Assembly: GCF_039729195.1 (NCBI RefSeq)
Contig: NZ_CP155796.1
Coordinates: 3,534,001 to 3,598,000 of the forward strand
From: Mycobacterium sp. DL
GTDB taxonomy: Bacteria > Actinomycetota > Actinomycetes > Mycobacteriales > Mycobacteriaceae
Direction of reading: 5' to 3'
DNA: 64,000 nucleotides
Of this stretch, positions 18,809 through 27,434 are shown piece by piece (positions within the stretch are counted from its first letter, which is position 1; each line of letters begins with the position of its first letter). Both the position numbers and the translations under genes were made by a program. Below the pieces are notes generated by a model. The model made no database searches, was not told the origin of the DNA, and saw only the letters and a program-made list of their open reading frames with translations.

Positions 18809-20088
18809 GCGGCGTCGAAGGTGATGAGGTCGATGCTGAGGCGGCCTTCGAGCAGGCTCAGCGTTCGTCGGATCGGCGGCCCGGGTAGTGGTGGGGCGGT
18901 GGACTGATACGTCGCCCCGGTCGGGGTGCTGACCTGCGCGACGTGGGCGCCGTTGTCCTCGCTGGTGGTGACGGTCCAGCCGGGCGCGTCCTTAGCGTAA
19001 TTGCAGGCTGCACAGTCCCCGAGCCCGTTGTGGGCGCTGGTCTCACCGCCCGCCCGAACCGGGGTGGCGTGATCGCGGTGGCGGATCGGGGCATCACAAT
19101 ACGGGGTCCGGCACCTCTGATCGCGCAACCCGATGAACGCCGCCAACCCTTTCGGGAAAATCCGGGACCGGGACTCCATCGCCACCAACTGCCCACTGGT
19201 GGGGTGGCGGTACAGCCGCCGCAACGTCGCTTTGATGTCCTTGTCGGCCACCGCGTCCCCGATCAGCCGGCACGCGAACCCCGCCGGGATCGGCCCGTAC
19301 CCTTCCAGCCACGCCGATTCCTGATCATCGCCGACCAGCGTGGAATCGGCCATCACCAGATTCAACGCCACCGGCACCGGCTTGTCCGCGGGGCGTCCGG
19401 TGACCCTTTCGTAGACGGTGTCGGCCATTACCTGCCCCCGCGAGCGCCCGTCGAACGCCGTGTCCGCGGCGCGCTTGCACGCCGCATACACCGCCACCCC
19501 CTGAGCGACCGGCAGCAGCACAGACACCCAGGTCATGGTGTCCGGCGCCGGCCGGATCGTCACACACCGATCCTTGGCTGCCTTCGCCGACCGCGCGACC
19601 ACCGCCGCCGCGTCCAAACGCAGCGCGATCTTCTTGGCCTCAGCCTCCACCCGGTTGTTGCCCCACCCCACCAACCGCGACATATCCGCACACAACTCGG
19701 CATCCAGTTGGCGGCGATCCTCCACACTCAGACACGCCGATTCGCGCACGATCAGGGTGGCCCGCCACTCCGAGAGCACCCCGGCCTCCAACGCCGCCAA
19801 CGTGTGCGGCATCTCGCGCACCAGCGCATTCGCGAAACCCAGATGCTGATTCCCTTTCACCGGAGCCTCATGGCGCGCCAACGCCACCTCCGAGGCCAAC
19901 CCCTTACCCCGCTTCGCCGTCGCCACCCCCGCCGCCTGCTCCGCAGCGCGGCGCTTCTGCGCCCACAACGCCGTCAACCGCGCCTGAGCCGCAGCAGCAG
20001 CCGACTTCAAGTGCTCCAACTGCTCGACCTGCACCCGCAACTGCGCCTCCCCCGCCCCGGGATCCACGTCGAACAAACTTTCGAACAT
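18805..20088 (-). CDS. DUF222/13E12-family HNH endonuclease-like protein
   Basis: A 427-residue protein of the REP13E12-type family. The N-terminal ~280 residues form the helical DUF222 domain, and the C-terminal HNH module is visible as CRTPYC, RHRDH and GLGDCAACNYAKD, giving the cysteine/histidine framework of an HNH nuclease. These genes occur in many copies in mycobacteria, and in M. tuberculosis REP13E12 copies serve as attachment sites for phiRv1; here no attachment repeats were found around it. Base composition resembles its surroundings. Function in the cell is not established. Confidence 0.85.
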   Translation of the reverse strand: MFESLFDVDPGAGEAQLRVQVEQLEHLKSAAAAAQARLTALWAQKRRAAEQAAGVATAKRGKGLASEVALARHEAPVKGNQHLGFANALVREMPHTLAALEAGVLSEWRATLIVRESACLSVEDRRQLDAELCADMSRLVGWGNNRVEAEAKKIALRLDAAAVVARSAKAAKDRCVTIRPAPDTMTWVSVLLPVAQGVAVYAACKRAADTAFDGRSRGQVMADTVYERVTGRPADKPVPVALNLVMADSTLVGDDQESAWLEGYGPIPAGFACRLIGDAVADKDIKATLRRLYRHPTSGQLVAMESRSRIFPKGLAAFIGLRDQRCRTPYCDAPIRHRDHATPVRAGGETSAHNGLGDCAACNYAKDAPGWTVTTSEDNGAHVAQVSTPTGATYQSTAPPLPGPPIRRTLSLLEGRLSIDLITFDAA

Positions 20089-20124
20089 GAAACCAGGCTA
20101 GCCCCCGGGTCTGACAGGAATCCC

Positions 20125-20757
20125 CTACTCCCCCGCTGACCGCCGCAGCACTATCACGTTGTCCAACAGGACACCCGCCTGCCCGTCCGGCCCGACTGCG
20201 TCACGCTCCACGGTTCCTACGTGCAGTCGATCCCAACGTCCCTCGCCGAGATCGATCGAGGCAAATACCTCCTCGACGGTGGGAAACACGTGGTCCTGGA
20301 TGTGGGCCGGCGCCCACGGCGGCGCGGCGCCGTGGTCAACGATGATCAGGACTCCGCCCGCAGCGACGGCGCTGGCAGCAGCGGCGAAGATCCGCTCCCG
20401 GTCGAGGTGCACCATCGACTGCAGAAACTGTGCCGACACCAGGTCGAAGGTTCCCTCAGGAAACGTCTCCGACAGATTCGTCTGCACGAAGTGCACACGC
20501 TCGCTCAGTCCTCGCGCCTTCGCTTCGGCAGCGGCGCGACCCAACGCGGTATCGGCGATGTCTACTCCCGTCACCTGCCAACCGTGTTCGGCCAGCCAGA
20601 GGGTGTCGCCGCCTTCACCGCAACCCAGGTCCAGTGCGCTGCCCGACGTCAGCGGCGATGCGATCTCCGCGAGATGCGGGTTCACCCGACCACTCCAGAT
20701 CCGCTCCCGCTCGGCGTACCGGTCTTCCCAGTGCTGCTTGACCTCTGATTCCGTCAT
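20125..20757 (-). CDS. Class I SAM-dependent methyltransferase
   Basis: A 210-residue protein with the AdoMet-binding motif I LDLGCGEGGDTLWLAEHGW (residues about 42-60), motif II GVDIADTALG and the post-motif VSAQFLQSM. The conserved N-terminal WEDRYAERERIWSG segment is typical of small methyltransferases that precede the core fold. The substrate is unknown. The start codon overlaps the stop of the upstream flavoprotein gene (ATGA at 20754-20757), so the two are translationally coupled. Confidence 0.85.
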   Translation of the reverse strand: MTESEVKQHWEDRYAERERIWSGRVNPHLAEIASPLTSGSALDLGCGEGGDTLWLAEHGWQVTGVDIADTALGRAAAEAKARGLSERVHFVQTNLSETFPEGTFDLVSAQFLQSMVHLDRERIFAAAASAVAAGGVLIIVDHGAAPPWAPAHIQDHVFPTVEEVFASIDLGEGRWDRLHVGTVERDAVGPDGQAGVLLDNVIVLRRSAGE

Positions 20758-21665
20758 CGCGCCTCCTCCATCAAACTCTGAACCACCGATACCGCAGCCA
20801 ACGAGCCCGCTGAGACCGCGGCCGCCACCTGTGGCATCTGCGCACAGACGTCACCCGCGGCGAACACGCCGGGGACCGATGTCCGCGACATCGCGTCCAC
20901 CTCGATCGCGTCTACTGAAACCGGTCCCGCCGCAGCAAATTTCACGCCCAACTGCGCAGCGAGGTCGGTACGCTGATGCAGCGTCGTGGACACCAGCAGC
21001 CCGCGCCTGGGCAGCCGGGACCCGTCAGCGAACACGACAGCGGTCAGCTCGCCTCGCTCAGAAGCCAGCCCGGCGACCTGCCGGTCGTCGACCGTCACTC
21101 CCGCGCCACTCAACCCAGCCCGATGTTCGGCGTCCAGGCCACCCGAACCTCCGGTCAGCAGCACCACGTCGTCGCTCCACCCGCGCATCAACGTTGCCAT
21201 GTGGACCGCCCGCTCCCCTTCCGCCAGCACCGCCAGCGGTTGATCACGAACCTCCCAGCCGTGGCAGAACGGGCAGTGGAACACCGAAGTCCCCCAGATT
21301 TCCTCCAGCCCCGGCAATTCCGGCGGACGGTAGTCCATCCCCATCGCGAGCAACACCCTCTTCACTCGCTCGCGGGTGCCGTCGGCGAGTTCGACCTGGA
21401 AGCCGGTGCCGCACCGCTTCGCGATCCGCACTTCACCACTGCGCACCTCGACGCTCGGATACTGTTCCAGCTCTTTCCTACCGAGTTCGTACAACTCTGC
21501 GGGCGGACGACCGTCGTGACCGAGCAACCCGCCGATCCCGTGGGCCGCGCGGTTGCTCTGACGGCCGGCATCGATCACCAGCGTGCGCTTGCGTGCCCGG
21601 CCCAAGACCAGCGCGGCGCTCGATCCCGCGGCACCGCCACCGATGACGAGGCATTCCCATTCCAT
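20754..21665 (-). CDS. Thioredoxin-reductase-like FAD/NAD(P)-dependent oxidoreductase with CPFC motif
   Basis: About 303 residues from the second of two close ATGs, which has GAGG 8 nt upstream. The FAD-binding GxGxxG is at the N-terminus (CLVIGGGAAGSSAALVLGRA), the redox-active pair CPFC sits in FHCPFCHGWEV near residue 134, and the C-terminal FAD motif is TSVPGVFAAGDVC. This is the thioredoxin reductase-like fold. No thioredoxin gene is adjacent, so the electron acceptor is unknown; related proteins include ferredoxin/flavodoxin reductases and disulfide oxidases of natural-product pathways. It is divergent from the cupin regulator and coupled to the methyltransferase. Confidence 0.87.
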   Translation of the reverse strand: MEWECLVIGGGAAGSSAALVLGRARKRTLVIDAGRQSNRAAHGIGGLLGHDGRPPAELYELGRKELEQYPSVEVRSGEVRIAKRCGTGFQVELADGTRERVKRVLLAMGMDYRPPELPGLEEIWGTSVFHCPFCHGWEVRDQPLAVLAEGERAVHMATLMRGWSDDVVLLTGGSGGLDAEHRAGLSGAGVTVDDRQVAGLASERGELTAVVFADGSRLPRRGLLVSTTLHQRTDLAAQLGVKFAAAGPVSVDAIEVDAMSRTSVPGVFAAGDVCAQMPQVAAAVSAGSLAAVSVVQSLMEEAR

Positions 21666-21712
21666 GTCCATGCCTCGAGCTTGCCCGCGCGCGACATCAA
21701 TGCCAAGCTGAC

Positions 21713-21727
21713 TTGCCATGCAGGCAA
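21713..21727. promoter_or_regulatory. Candidate operator between flavoprotein and cupin-regulator genes
   Basis: TTGCC-N5-GGCAA overlaps the ATG of the regulator gene (21718) in the short divergent intergenic region. An inverted repeat across the start of an XRE-type regulator suggests autoregulation and control of the divergent flavoprotein-methyltransferase pair. The arms are only 5 bp, so chance is possible. Confidence 0.35.
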
Positions 21728-22296
21728 ATGACGAACAGGGCGTGGATCTACGGGTGCGACGCAGACTGCGGGAACTGCGGCTGCAGCGGGGTATGACGCT
21801 CGAAGACGTCGCGAGCCGGTCGAACATCGACGTCTCGACACTGAGCAGATTGGAGTCCGGCAAGCGCCGTCTGGCCCTGGATCACCTGCCGCGGTTGGCC
21901 GCCGCGCTGTCGGTGACTGCCGACGAACTGCTGCGAGCTCCCGAGTCGCCCGACCCCCGGGTGCGCGGTGGTGCACAGACCCACAACCTGATCACGTTCT
22001 GGCCGTTGACCGGGCAGGGCCCGGCTGGTGGTCTGCACGCCTTCAAGATCCGAATCAGCGCCCGCAGACGCAAACCTCCGCCGGAGCTACCGGTACACGA
22101 GGGCTACGACTGGGTGTACGTCTTGTCGGGTCGGATGCGGCTGATCCTGGCCGAGCGCGATTTTGTCATCGAACCCGGTGAGGCGGTGGAGTTCTCGACA
22201 TGGACACCGCACTGGTTCGGTGTCGTCGACGGCCCAGTTGAAGCGATAGCACTGTTCGGGGCGCACGGCGAGCGGGCTCACCTGCACACCCCCTGA
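21718..22296 (+). CDS. XRE-family regulator with C-terminal cupin domain
   Basis: A 192-residue protein with two domains. Residues about 10-70 are a Cro/C1-type helix-turn-helix (LRELRLQRGMTLEDVASRSNIDVSTLSRLESGKRRL). Residues about 110-185 form a cupin barrel (PVHEGYDWVYVLSGRMRLIL, then EPGEAVEFSTWTPHWFG). This architecture is used by regulators that sense small molecules or metals through the cupin. It lies divergently from the flavoprotein/methyltransferase pair and probably controls it. No leader with a clear ribosome-binding site precedes the ATG. Confidence 0.87.
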   Translation: MQANDEQGVDLRVRRRLRELRLQRGMTLEDVASRSNIDVSTLSRLESGKRRLALDHLPRLAAALSVTADELLRAPESPDPRVRGGAQTHNLITFWPLTGQGPAGGLHAFKIRISARRRKPPPELPVHEGYDWVYVLSGRMRLILAERDFVIEPGEAVEFSTWTPHWFGVVDGPVEAIALFGAHGERAHLHTP

Positions 22297-23409
22297 TCAC
22301 AGATACGCGGTCTGGTTCACCAACCGCACCGACGCGGCTCCGTCGGGATAGAACTCGGCGATGGACAGTGACGCGAGGTCGAGGTGCAGCCGGTACAGGA
22401 TCGCCGGTCCGGCGTCGAGCGCCATCCGCAGCAGCGTCTTGATCGGGGTCACGTGCGACACCACCAACACCGACTGACCCGCGTGCTCGCCGATGATCCG
22501 CTTCTGCGCGTTGCCCACCCGGGCGGCGACGGCGTCGAAACTCTCGCCGCCGGGGGGCGGCACCGACGTGTCACGCAGCCAGGTCGTGTGCAGCTCGGGA
22601 TCGCGTTCGGCCGCCTCGCTGAACGAAAGCCCTTCCCAGGAGCCGAAATCGGTTTCGATCAGTTCATCGTCGACGAGGACGTCGAGTCCCAGTGCCTTGG
22701 CAGCGGCCGATGCGGTGTCATAGGCGCGCTGCAACGGTGACGACACGACCGCGGCGATCCCGCCCTTGTTGCCGAGGTATTCCGCCGCTGCGGCAGCCTG
22801 CCGTCTTCCGAGGTCGGTCAGCGCGGGGTTGCCGTGTCCGGAGTAGCGCCGCTGCACCGAAAGTTCGGTCTGTCCGTGCCGGAGCAGGAACAACCGCGTC
22901 GGCGCTCCCTTGGCGCCTGTCCACCCGGCCGGATTCGTGACGACCTCCGTCTTCGTCGGGGTGACCGCCACCGCGGGCGTGGGTACCTCACCGGATTCGG
23001 CGAGCTCTGCGGCCGCGTCCATGGCTTCGTTGGCCAATCGGTCGGCGTCGCTGTTCTTCTCGCGCGGGATCCAGGTGTAGCTGACTCGATCGAATGCGCG
23101 CGCCAGGTCAGTGGCCTGCCGATGCAGCGGCGCGAGATCGGGATGCTTGACCCGCCATCGACCCGACATCTGCTCCACCACCAGTTTGGAATCCAGATAG
23201 GCGTCGACCTCGGTGGCGCCGATACCGGCCGCTTCCTGGAGTCCGGCGATGAGTCCGCGGTACTCGGCGACGTTGTTGGTGGCGCGGCCGATCGCCGACT
23301 TGGCCTCGGCGAGCACCGATCCCCGATCTGCCGACCAGACCACCGCGCCATAGCCGGCGGGGCCGGGATTGCCGCGGGACCCCCCGTCTGCCTCGACCCG
23401 TACCTTCAT
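22297..23409 (-). CDS. Bifunctional RNase H / acid phosphatase (phosphoglycerate-mutase-like)
   Basis: A 370-residue fusion matching Rv2228c. The N-terminal ~130 residues are a type I RNase H: EADGGSRGNPGPAGYG with Asp8, then NNVAEYRGLIAGL and YLDSKLVVEQM, and a further acidic residue in REKNSDADRLANEAMD. After a linker the C-terminal domain is a histidine phosphatase with LLRHGQTELS near residue 175, ETDFGSWEG and a second His in VVSHVTPIKT. In mycobacteria the orthologue degrades RNA in RNA-DNA hybrids and has phosphatase activity linked to cobalamin-type substrates. It overlaps the upstream zinc-ribbon gene by 4 nt. Confidence 0.95.
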   Translation of the reverse strand: MKVRVEADGGSRGNPGPAGYGAVVWSADRGSVLAEAKSAIGRATNNVAEYRGLIAGLQEAAGIGATEVDAYLDSKLVVEQMSGRWRVKHPDLAPLHRQATDLARAFDRVSYTWIPREKNSDADRLANEAMDAAAELAESGEVPTPAVAVTPTKTEVVTNPAGWTGAKGAPTRLFLLRHGQTELSVQRRYSGHGNPALTDLGRRQAAAAAEYLGNKGGIAAVVSSPLQRAYDTASAAAKALGLDVLVDDELIETDFGSWEGLSFSEAAERDPELHTTWLRDTSVPPPGGESFDAVAARVGNAQKRIIGEHAGQSVLVVSHVTPIKTLLRMALDAGPAILYRLHLDLASLSIAEFYPDGAASVRLVNQTAYL

Positions 23410-24143
23410 GCGTGAGACGCCTTGACCCGCAACAGGATCGCGGCGCATTCCGGGCAGCGCAGCACCTCGTCGTCGGCGGCGGCGGCGATCCGCGCCAACT
23501 CGCCCCTGTCGATCTCGATCCGGCACGCGCCGCAGCGTCGCCCCTGCAACAGTCCGGCACCCACTCCCGCGCGCGCCCGTTGGCGTTCGTACAGCGCGAC
23601 CAGCGACTCGTCCAAGTGTGCGACGAGGTCTTCCCGGTGCGAGATCGACTGGTGCCGAAGCTGCGCCAGGTGGGTGCGGGCTTCGTCGCACGCCTTCTGC
23701 GCGTCGCTCAGCGAGCTCTGCAGCTCGTCGATGTGGGCCAGCTCGCGATCCTGTTCGGCGGCAAGCTCTTCACGGCGTTCCATCACCTCGAGCAGCGAAT
23801 CCTCGAGGCTCGTCTGGCGCCGCTGCAGGGTGTCGAGTTCGTGCTGCAGTTCGGTCATCTGCTTGGCGTCGACCGTTCCACCGTCGAGCAGACCACGGTC
23901 ACGATCCTCACGTTGGCGCACGCTGTCGATCTCGGACTCGAACTTCGTTACCTGCGCATCGATATCGCCCAGAGCGAGCTGCACGGTCGCCAGCCGATCG
24001 TTGGCCTCCCGGTGCGCGGCCTGCGCCGCCTCCAACGCCTGCTGCTCGCCCAGCGTCTTCGTCCGGTGCTCGTTGCGGCTGATCTCGGCGTCGAGTTCTG
24101 CCAGCTCGAGCAACGCCCGTTGTTGAGCCACATCAGCTTTCAT
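23406..24143 (-). CDS. Coiled-coil zinc-ribbon protein (Rv2229c-type)
   Basis: A 245-residue protein that is mostly a long coiled coil (about residues 5-190) followed by a C-terminal C4 zinc ribbon, CGAC then CPEC. The start ATG has AAGGAA about 8 nt upstream. This matches the Rv2229c family, conserved between the Nif3-like and RNase H genes; its role is unknown, but the coiled-coil plus ribbon architecture resembles small nucleic-acid or protein adaptor proteins. It is translationally coupled (ATGA) to the RNase H/phosphatase gene and lies 3 bp after the Nif3-like gene, making a three-gene operon. Confidence 0.88.
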   Translation of the reverse strand: MKADVAQQRALLELAELDAEISRNEHRTKTLGEQQALEAAQAAHREANDRLATVQLALGDIDAQVTKFESEIDSVRQREDRDRGLLDGGTVDAKQMTELQHELDTLQRRQTSLEDSLLEVMERREELAAEQDRELAHIDELQSSLSDAQKACDEARTHLAQLRHQSISHREDLVAHLDESLVALYERQRARAGVGAGLLQGRRCGACRIEIDRGELARIAAAADDEVLRCPECAAILLRVKASHA

Positions 24144-24145
24144 GT

Positions 24146-25267
24146 TCAGCTTCCTTCGACATTCCATGGGTCGGTTCGCACGTCGGACACTGTCACCGGC
24201 AGGGAGTCGCCGAAGTGGTCGCGCAGCAATTGCGCCGCCTGACCGCACCAGGGGTATTCGCTTGCCCAGTGCGCGACGTCGACGAGCGCCACCTCCGACA
24301 CCCGCCGGTGCTCGTCGGCGGGGTGGTGACGCAGATCAGCGGTGACGTACGCGTCCACTTCGGCGGCCGCGACGTCGTCGAGCAGCGAGTCGCCCGCACC
24401 TCCGCACACGGCCACCCGCGACACCGGAGCAGTCGGCTCACCGGAGGCGCGCACCCCCCACGACGTGGCCGGCAGCGCGCCCCGAACTCGGGAAACGAAG
24501 GCCGACAGCGGTTCTGGCGTCGGCAGCGTCGCGATGCGGCCCAGGCCCACGCCGCCGGGTGCCGACTGCAGGGCGACGATGTCGAACGCGGGCTCCTCGT
24601 ACGGATGGGCACTGCGCAGGCCGGCGAGCACCGCGGCCCGCAGCGTGGCCGGCGCCACCATCTCGATTCGATCTTCGGCGACCTTCTCCACGGCGCCCAC
24701 CGTGCCGATCGCAGGCGAGGCGCCCTCGTGCGGCAGGAACTGTCCGGTACCCGCGACGGTCCAGCTGCACTGCGAGTAGTCCCCGATGTGGCCCGCGCCG
24801 GCCGAGAACATGGCGGCGCGCACCGCCGCGGCGTCCGCGGTGGGTGCAAAAACCACCCACTTGTCGAGCTCGGGACCCGCGGGCACCGGGGAGAGCACCT
24901 CGGTCACCTCGAGACCCATGGCCAGCGCCAGCGCGTCCGACACCCCGGGCGCGGCACTGTCGGCATTGGTGTGTGCGGTGAACAACGCGCGACCGGTGCG
25001 GATCATCGAGTGGATCAGGGAGCCTTTCGCCGTGTCGGCCGACACCGAGTCCACCCCGCGCAGCAGCAGCGGATGGTGTGCCAGCAGGAGGCCGCGGTCG
25101 GGCACCTGCGCCACCACGGCGGGTGTCGCGTCGACGGCGATGGTCACCGTCTCGACACTTTCCGACGGGTCTCCGCACACCAGCCCGACCGAGTCCCAGC
25201 TCTGCGCGAGCCGGGGAGGGTAGGCCGCATCGAGCACGTCGACGATGTCTGCGAGCCGGACCGTCAT
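24146..25267 (-). CDS. Nif3-like dinuclear metal center hexameric protein
   Basis: A 373-residue Nif3/YbgI-type protein with the central domain found in actinobacteria. Metal-ligand motifs are visible: [11 protein letters not shown] near residue 65, HTNAD near 104, and the C-terminal [11 protein letters not shown] with further His/Glu ligands. The N-terminus [29 protein letters not shown] is characteristic. The biochemical role is unresolved (proposed GTP cyclohydrolase-like or phosphatase activities). It is the first gene of a leftward unit with the zinc-ribbon and RNase H genes, divergent from ptkA. Confidence 0.92.
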   Translation of the reverse strand: MTVRLADIVDVLDAAYPPRLAQSWDSVGLVCGDPSESVETVTIAVDATPAVVAQVPDRGLLLAHHPLLLRGVDSVSADTAKGSLIHSMIRTGRALFTAHTNADSAAPGVSDALALAMGLEVTEVLSPVPAGPELDKWVVFAPTADAAAVRAAMFSAGAGHIGDYSQCSWTVAGTGQFLPHEGASPAIGTVGAVEKVAEDRIEMVAPATLRAAVLAGLRSAHPYEEPAFDIVALQSAPGGVGLGRIATLPTPEPLSAFVSRVRGALPATSWGVRASGEPTAPVSRVAVCGGAGDSLLDDVAAAEVDAYVTADLRHHPADEHRRVSEVALVDVAHWASEYPWCGQAAQLLRDHFGDSLPVTVSDVRTDPWNVEGS

Positions 25268-25343
25268 CGCATCACCCCGAGACTTGCCACCCCACGACAG
25301 TAGTGCGGTGCGACCGACCGCCGGCGTCAGGGACAATGGACCG

Positions 25344-26033
25344 GTGACTGACACGCTGGAGGGCACCAGGAACTTCGCGCGGGCAGGCCGCGGCGATCTG
25401 GTGATCTTCGATCTGGACGGCACGTTGACCGATTCGGCCGAGGGCATCGTCGCCAGCTTCCGCCACGCACTGCAGGCCGTCGGCGCGACGGTCCCCGACG
25501 GCGACCTCGTCAGCCGGATCGTCGGCCCCCCGATGCACGTCACCCTGCTCGAGATGGGTCTCGGGGAGCACGCCGACGCCGCGATCGCCGCCTACCGCGC
25601 CGACTACACCACCCGCGGCTGGTCGATGAACCGGCCGTTCACCGGGATCCCCGCGCTGCTGGCCGACCTGAGGGCCGCCAGCGTCCGACTGGCCGTCGCC
25701 ACCTCGAAGGCGGAGCCCACCGCGAGGCGGATTCTCGCCCACTTCGATCTCGACGAGTGCTTCGAGGTGATCGCAGGGGCCAGTGTCGACGGCACCCGCG
25801 CATCCAAGGCCGACGTGTTGGCCCACGCGCTGGCACAGCTGGCGCCGCTGCCGCAGCGGGTCGTGATGGTGGGTGACCGTTCGCACGACGTCGAGGGCGC
25901 CGCCGCGCACGGTATCGGCACGATCGTCGTGGGCTGGGGCTACGGACGCGACGACTTCACTGCCGCCGACAGCCCCCGCGCCGCAGCCCATGTCGCCAGC
26001 GTCGACGACCTGCGGGAGGTGCTCGGTGCCTGA
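25344..26033 (+). CDS. ptkA: HAD-superfamily hydrolase, PtkA-type
   Basis: A 229-residue HAD protein from a GTG start. Motif I is [11 protein letters not shown] (Asp23/Asp25), motif II is in LAVATSKAE, and motif IV is [17 protein letters not shown]. In M. tuberculosis the orthologue PtkA (Rv2232) is reported as a tyrosine kinase that phosphorylates PtpA; the version here lacks the longer N-terminal extension of that protein. It is directly upstream of ptpA with overlapping or near-abutting coding regions. Whether it acts as a kinase or a phosphatase cannot be read from sequence. Confidence 0.88.
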   Translation: MTDTLEGTRNFARAGRGDLVIFDLDGTLTDSAEGIVASFRHALQAVGATVPDGDLVSRIVGPPMHVTLLEMGLGEHADAAIAAYRADYTTRGWSMNRPFTGIPALLADLRAASVRLAVATSKAEPTARRILAHFDLDECFEVIAGASVDGTRASKADVLAHALAQLAPLPQRVVMVGDRSHDVEGAAAHGIGTIVVGWGYGRDDFTAADSPRAAAHVASVDDLREVLGA

Positions 26034-26088
26034 TGTCGCCGGCGGACCGGCTTCCGTGCCCGATGTCGCCGGCGGACCGGCTCCGGTG
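26026..26088 (+). repeat. 30-bp tandem duplication at the ptkA-ptpA junction
   Basis: Two near-identical 30-bp units (26026-26055 and 26056-26085; 28 of 30 bases identical) precede a third partial copy that begins at 26086. Each begins with an in-frame GTG, giving three alternative GTG starts for ptpA, and each in-frame copy would encode PDVAGGPA. The duplication overlaps the last codons of ptkA. Confidence 0.9.
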
Positions 26089-26577
26089 CCTGACCTGCTG
26101 CACATCACGTTCATCTGCTCGGGCAACATCTGCCGGAGTCCGATGGCGGAGAAGATGTTCGCCCACCAGATAGGTGAGCGTGGTCTCGCCGACGTCGTGC
26201 GCGTGACCAGCGCCGGCACCGGGCACTGGCACGAGGGTGAGCCCGCGGACCGCCGTGCCGGTCAGGTGCTGCGCGCCCACGGCTATCCGGCCGAGCACCG
26301 CGCCGCCCAGATGGACGGCGACCACCTGGCCGCGGACCTGGTAGTGGCGCTGGGCCGCAACCACCTGCGGATGCTGCAGCACGAGGGTGTGCCCCCCGAG
26401 CGGCTGCGGATGCTGCGGTCGTTCGACCCGCGCTCGGGCGCGCACATCCCCGACGTCGACGACCCGTACTACGGCACCCACGACGACTTCGAGGACGTGT
26501 TCGCCGTGATCGAGGCAGCGCTTCCCGGTCTGCACGGCTGGGTCGACGAGCGGTTGGGCGAACGGGCGGCAGGCTGA
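26086..26577 (+). CDS. ptpA: Low-molecular-weight protein tyrosine phosphatase PtpA
   Basis: With the GTG at 26086 the product is 163 residues, the same length as M. tuberculosis PtpA. The P-loop is CSGNICRSPM with catalytic Cys11 and Arg17, and the general acid lies in the conserved DPYYG loop near residue 126. The frame is also open to GTGs at 26056 and 26026, because of a tandem duplication that would add up to 20 residues. In pathogenic mycobacteria PtpA is secreted and dephosphorylates host proteins; here it is more likely an intracellular phosphatase acting with the adjacent PtkA. The stop overlaps the start of the SURF1 gene. Confidence 0.93.
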   Translation: MPDLLHITFICSGNICRSPMAEKMFAHQIGERGLADVVRVTSAGTGHWHEGEPADRRAGQVLRAHGYPAEHRAAQMDGDHLAADLVVALGRNHLRMLQHEGVPPERLRMLRSFDPRSGAHIPDVDDPYYGTHDDFEDVFAVIEAALPGLHGWVDERLGERAAG

Positions 26578-27434
26578 TGTGGCGTCGATGGGGTTTTCTG
26601 CTGCGACCGCAGTGGCTGGCGCTCTACGTCGTCGTCATCGCGTTCGCGTATCTCTGTTTCACCGTGCTGGCCCCCTGGCAGCTGGGCAAGAACACCTCGA
26701 CCTCACGGGAGAACGCCCAGATCGCGCGCTCGCTGGAGGCCGACCCGGTCCCGGTGACGACGGCGCTGCCGCAGCAGGATTCCGCCGCCCCCGAAGAACA
26801 ATGGCAGCAGGTGACGGCCACCGGGCGATTCCTTCCCGAAGGCCAGGTGCTGGCCAGGCTGCGGGTCATCGAGGCCGATCCGGCGTTCGAGGTGCTCGTG
26901 CCGTTCGCGGTCGAGGACGGACCGACGGTGCTCGTCAACCGCGGGTACGTGCGCCCCGTCGCAGGTTCGCAGGTGCCGGCCATCGAGCCGCCACCGGCCG
27001 GCACCGTCACCATCACGGCCCGACTCCGCGATCCCGAACCGGTGCCCCCGGGTAAGGACCCGTTCTCCGCGGACGGCATCCAGCAGGTCTACTCGATCAA
27101 CACCGACCAGATCTCGAACCTGACCGGCATCCCGTTGACGGGCTCCTACCTGCAGCTGGTCGACGGACAGCCCGGCGGCCTGGGTGCCATCCCCCTGCCT
27201 CGCCTCGACGCCGGACCGTTCCTGTCCTACGGAATCCAGTGGATCGCGTTCGGCATCATCGCTCCGATCGGCGTCGGCTACTTCGTGTATTCCGAACTGC
27301 AGGTGCGTCGCCGCGAGAAAGCGGCCGCCACTGCCGCCACCGAGGCCGCCTCGGCCCGTGACGCCGCCGGGGAACCCGCGGCGCCGCTCACCGCCGAGGA
27401 GAAACTCGCCGACCGCTACGGCCGGCGACGCTGA
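26577..27434 (+). CDS. SURF1-family cytochrome oxidase assembly protein
   Basis: A 285-residue membrane protein with the SURF1 layout: one transmembrane helix near the N-terminus (LYVVVIAFAYLCFTVLAPWQLG), a large extracytoplasmic domain containing VTATGRFL and VLVNRGYVRP, and a second helix near residues 215-240 (GIQWIAFGIIAPIGVGYFVY). SURF1 proteins help insert heme into cytochrome c oxidase. The ATG overlaps the ptpA stop. Its last 47 bp overlap the 3' end of the convergent cobD gene. Equivalent to Rv2235. Confidence 0.92.
   Translation: MWRRWGFLLRPQWLALYVVVIAFAYLCFTVLAPWQLGKNTSTSRENAQIARSLEADPVPVTTALPQQDSAAPEEQWQQVTATGRFLPEGQVLARLRVIEADPAFEVLVPFAVEDGPTVLVNRGYVRPVAGSQVPAIEPPPAGTVTITARLRDPEPVPPGKDPFSADGIQQVYSINTDQISNLTGIPLTGSYLQLVDGQPGGLGAIPLPRLDAGPFLSYGIQWIAFGIIAPIGVGYFVYSELQVRRREKAAATAATEAASARDAAGEPAAPLTAEEKLADRYGRRR

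Noticed and set aside
18805..20088. 13E12-type HNH gene as part of a prophage insertion
   Set aside because: No attachment repeats, integrase or phage genes around it.
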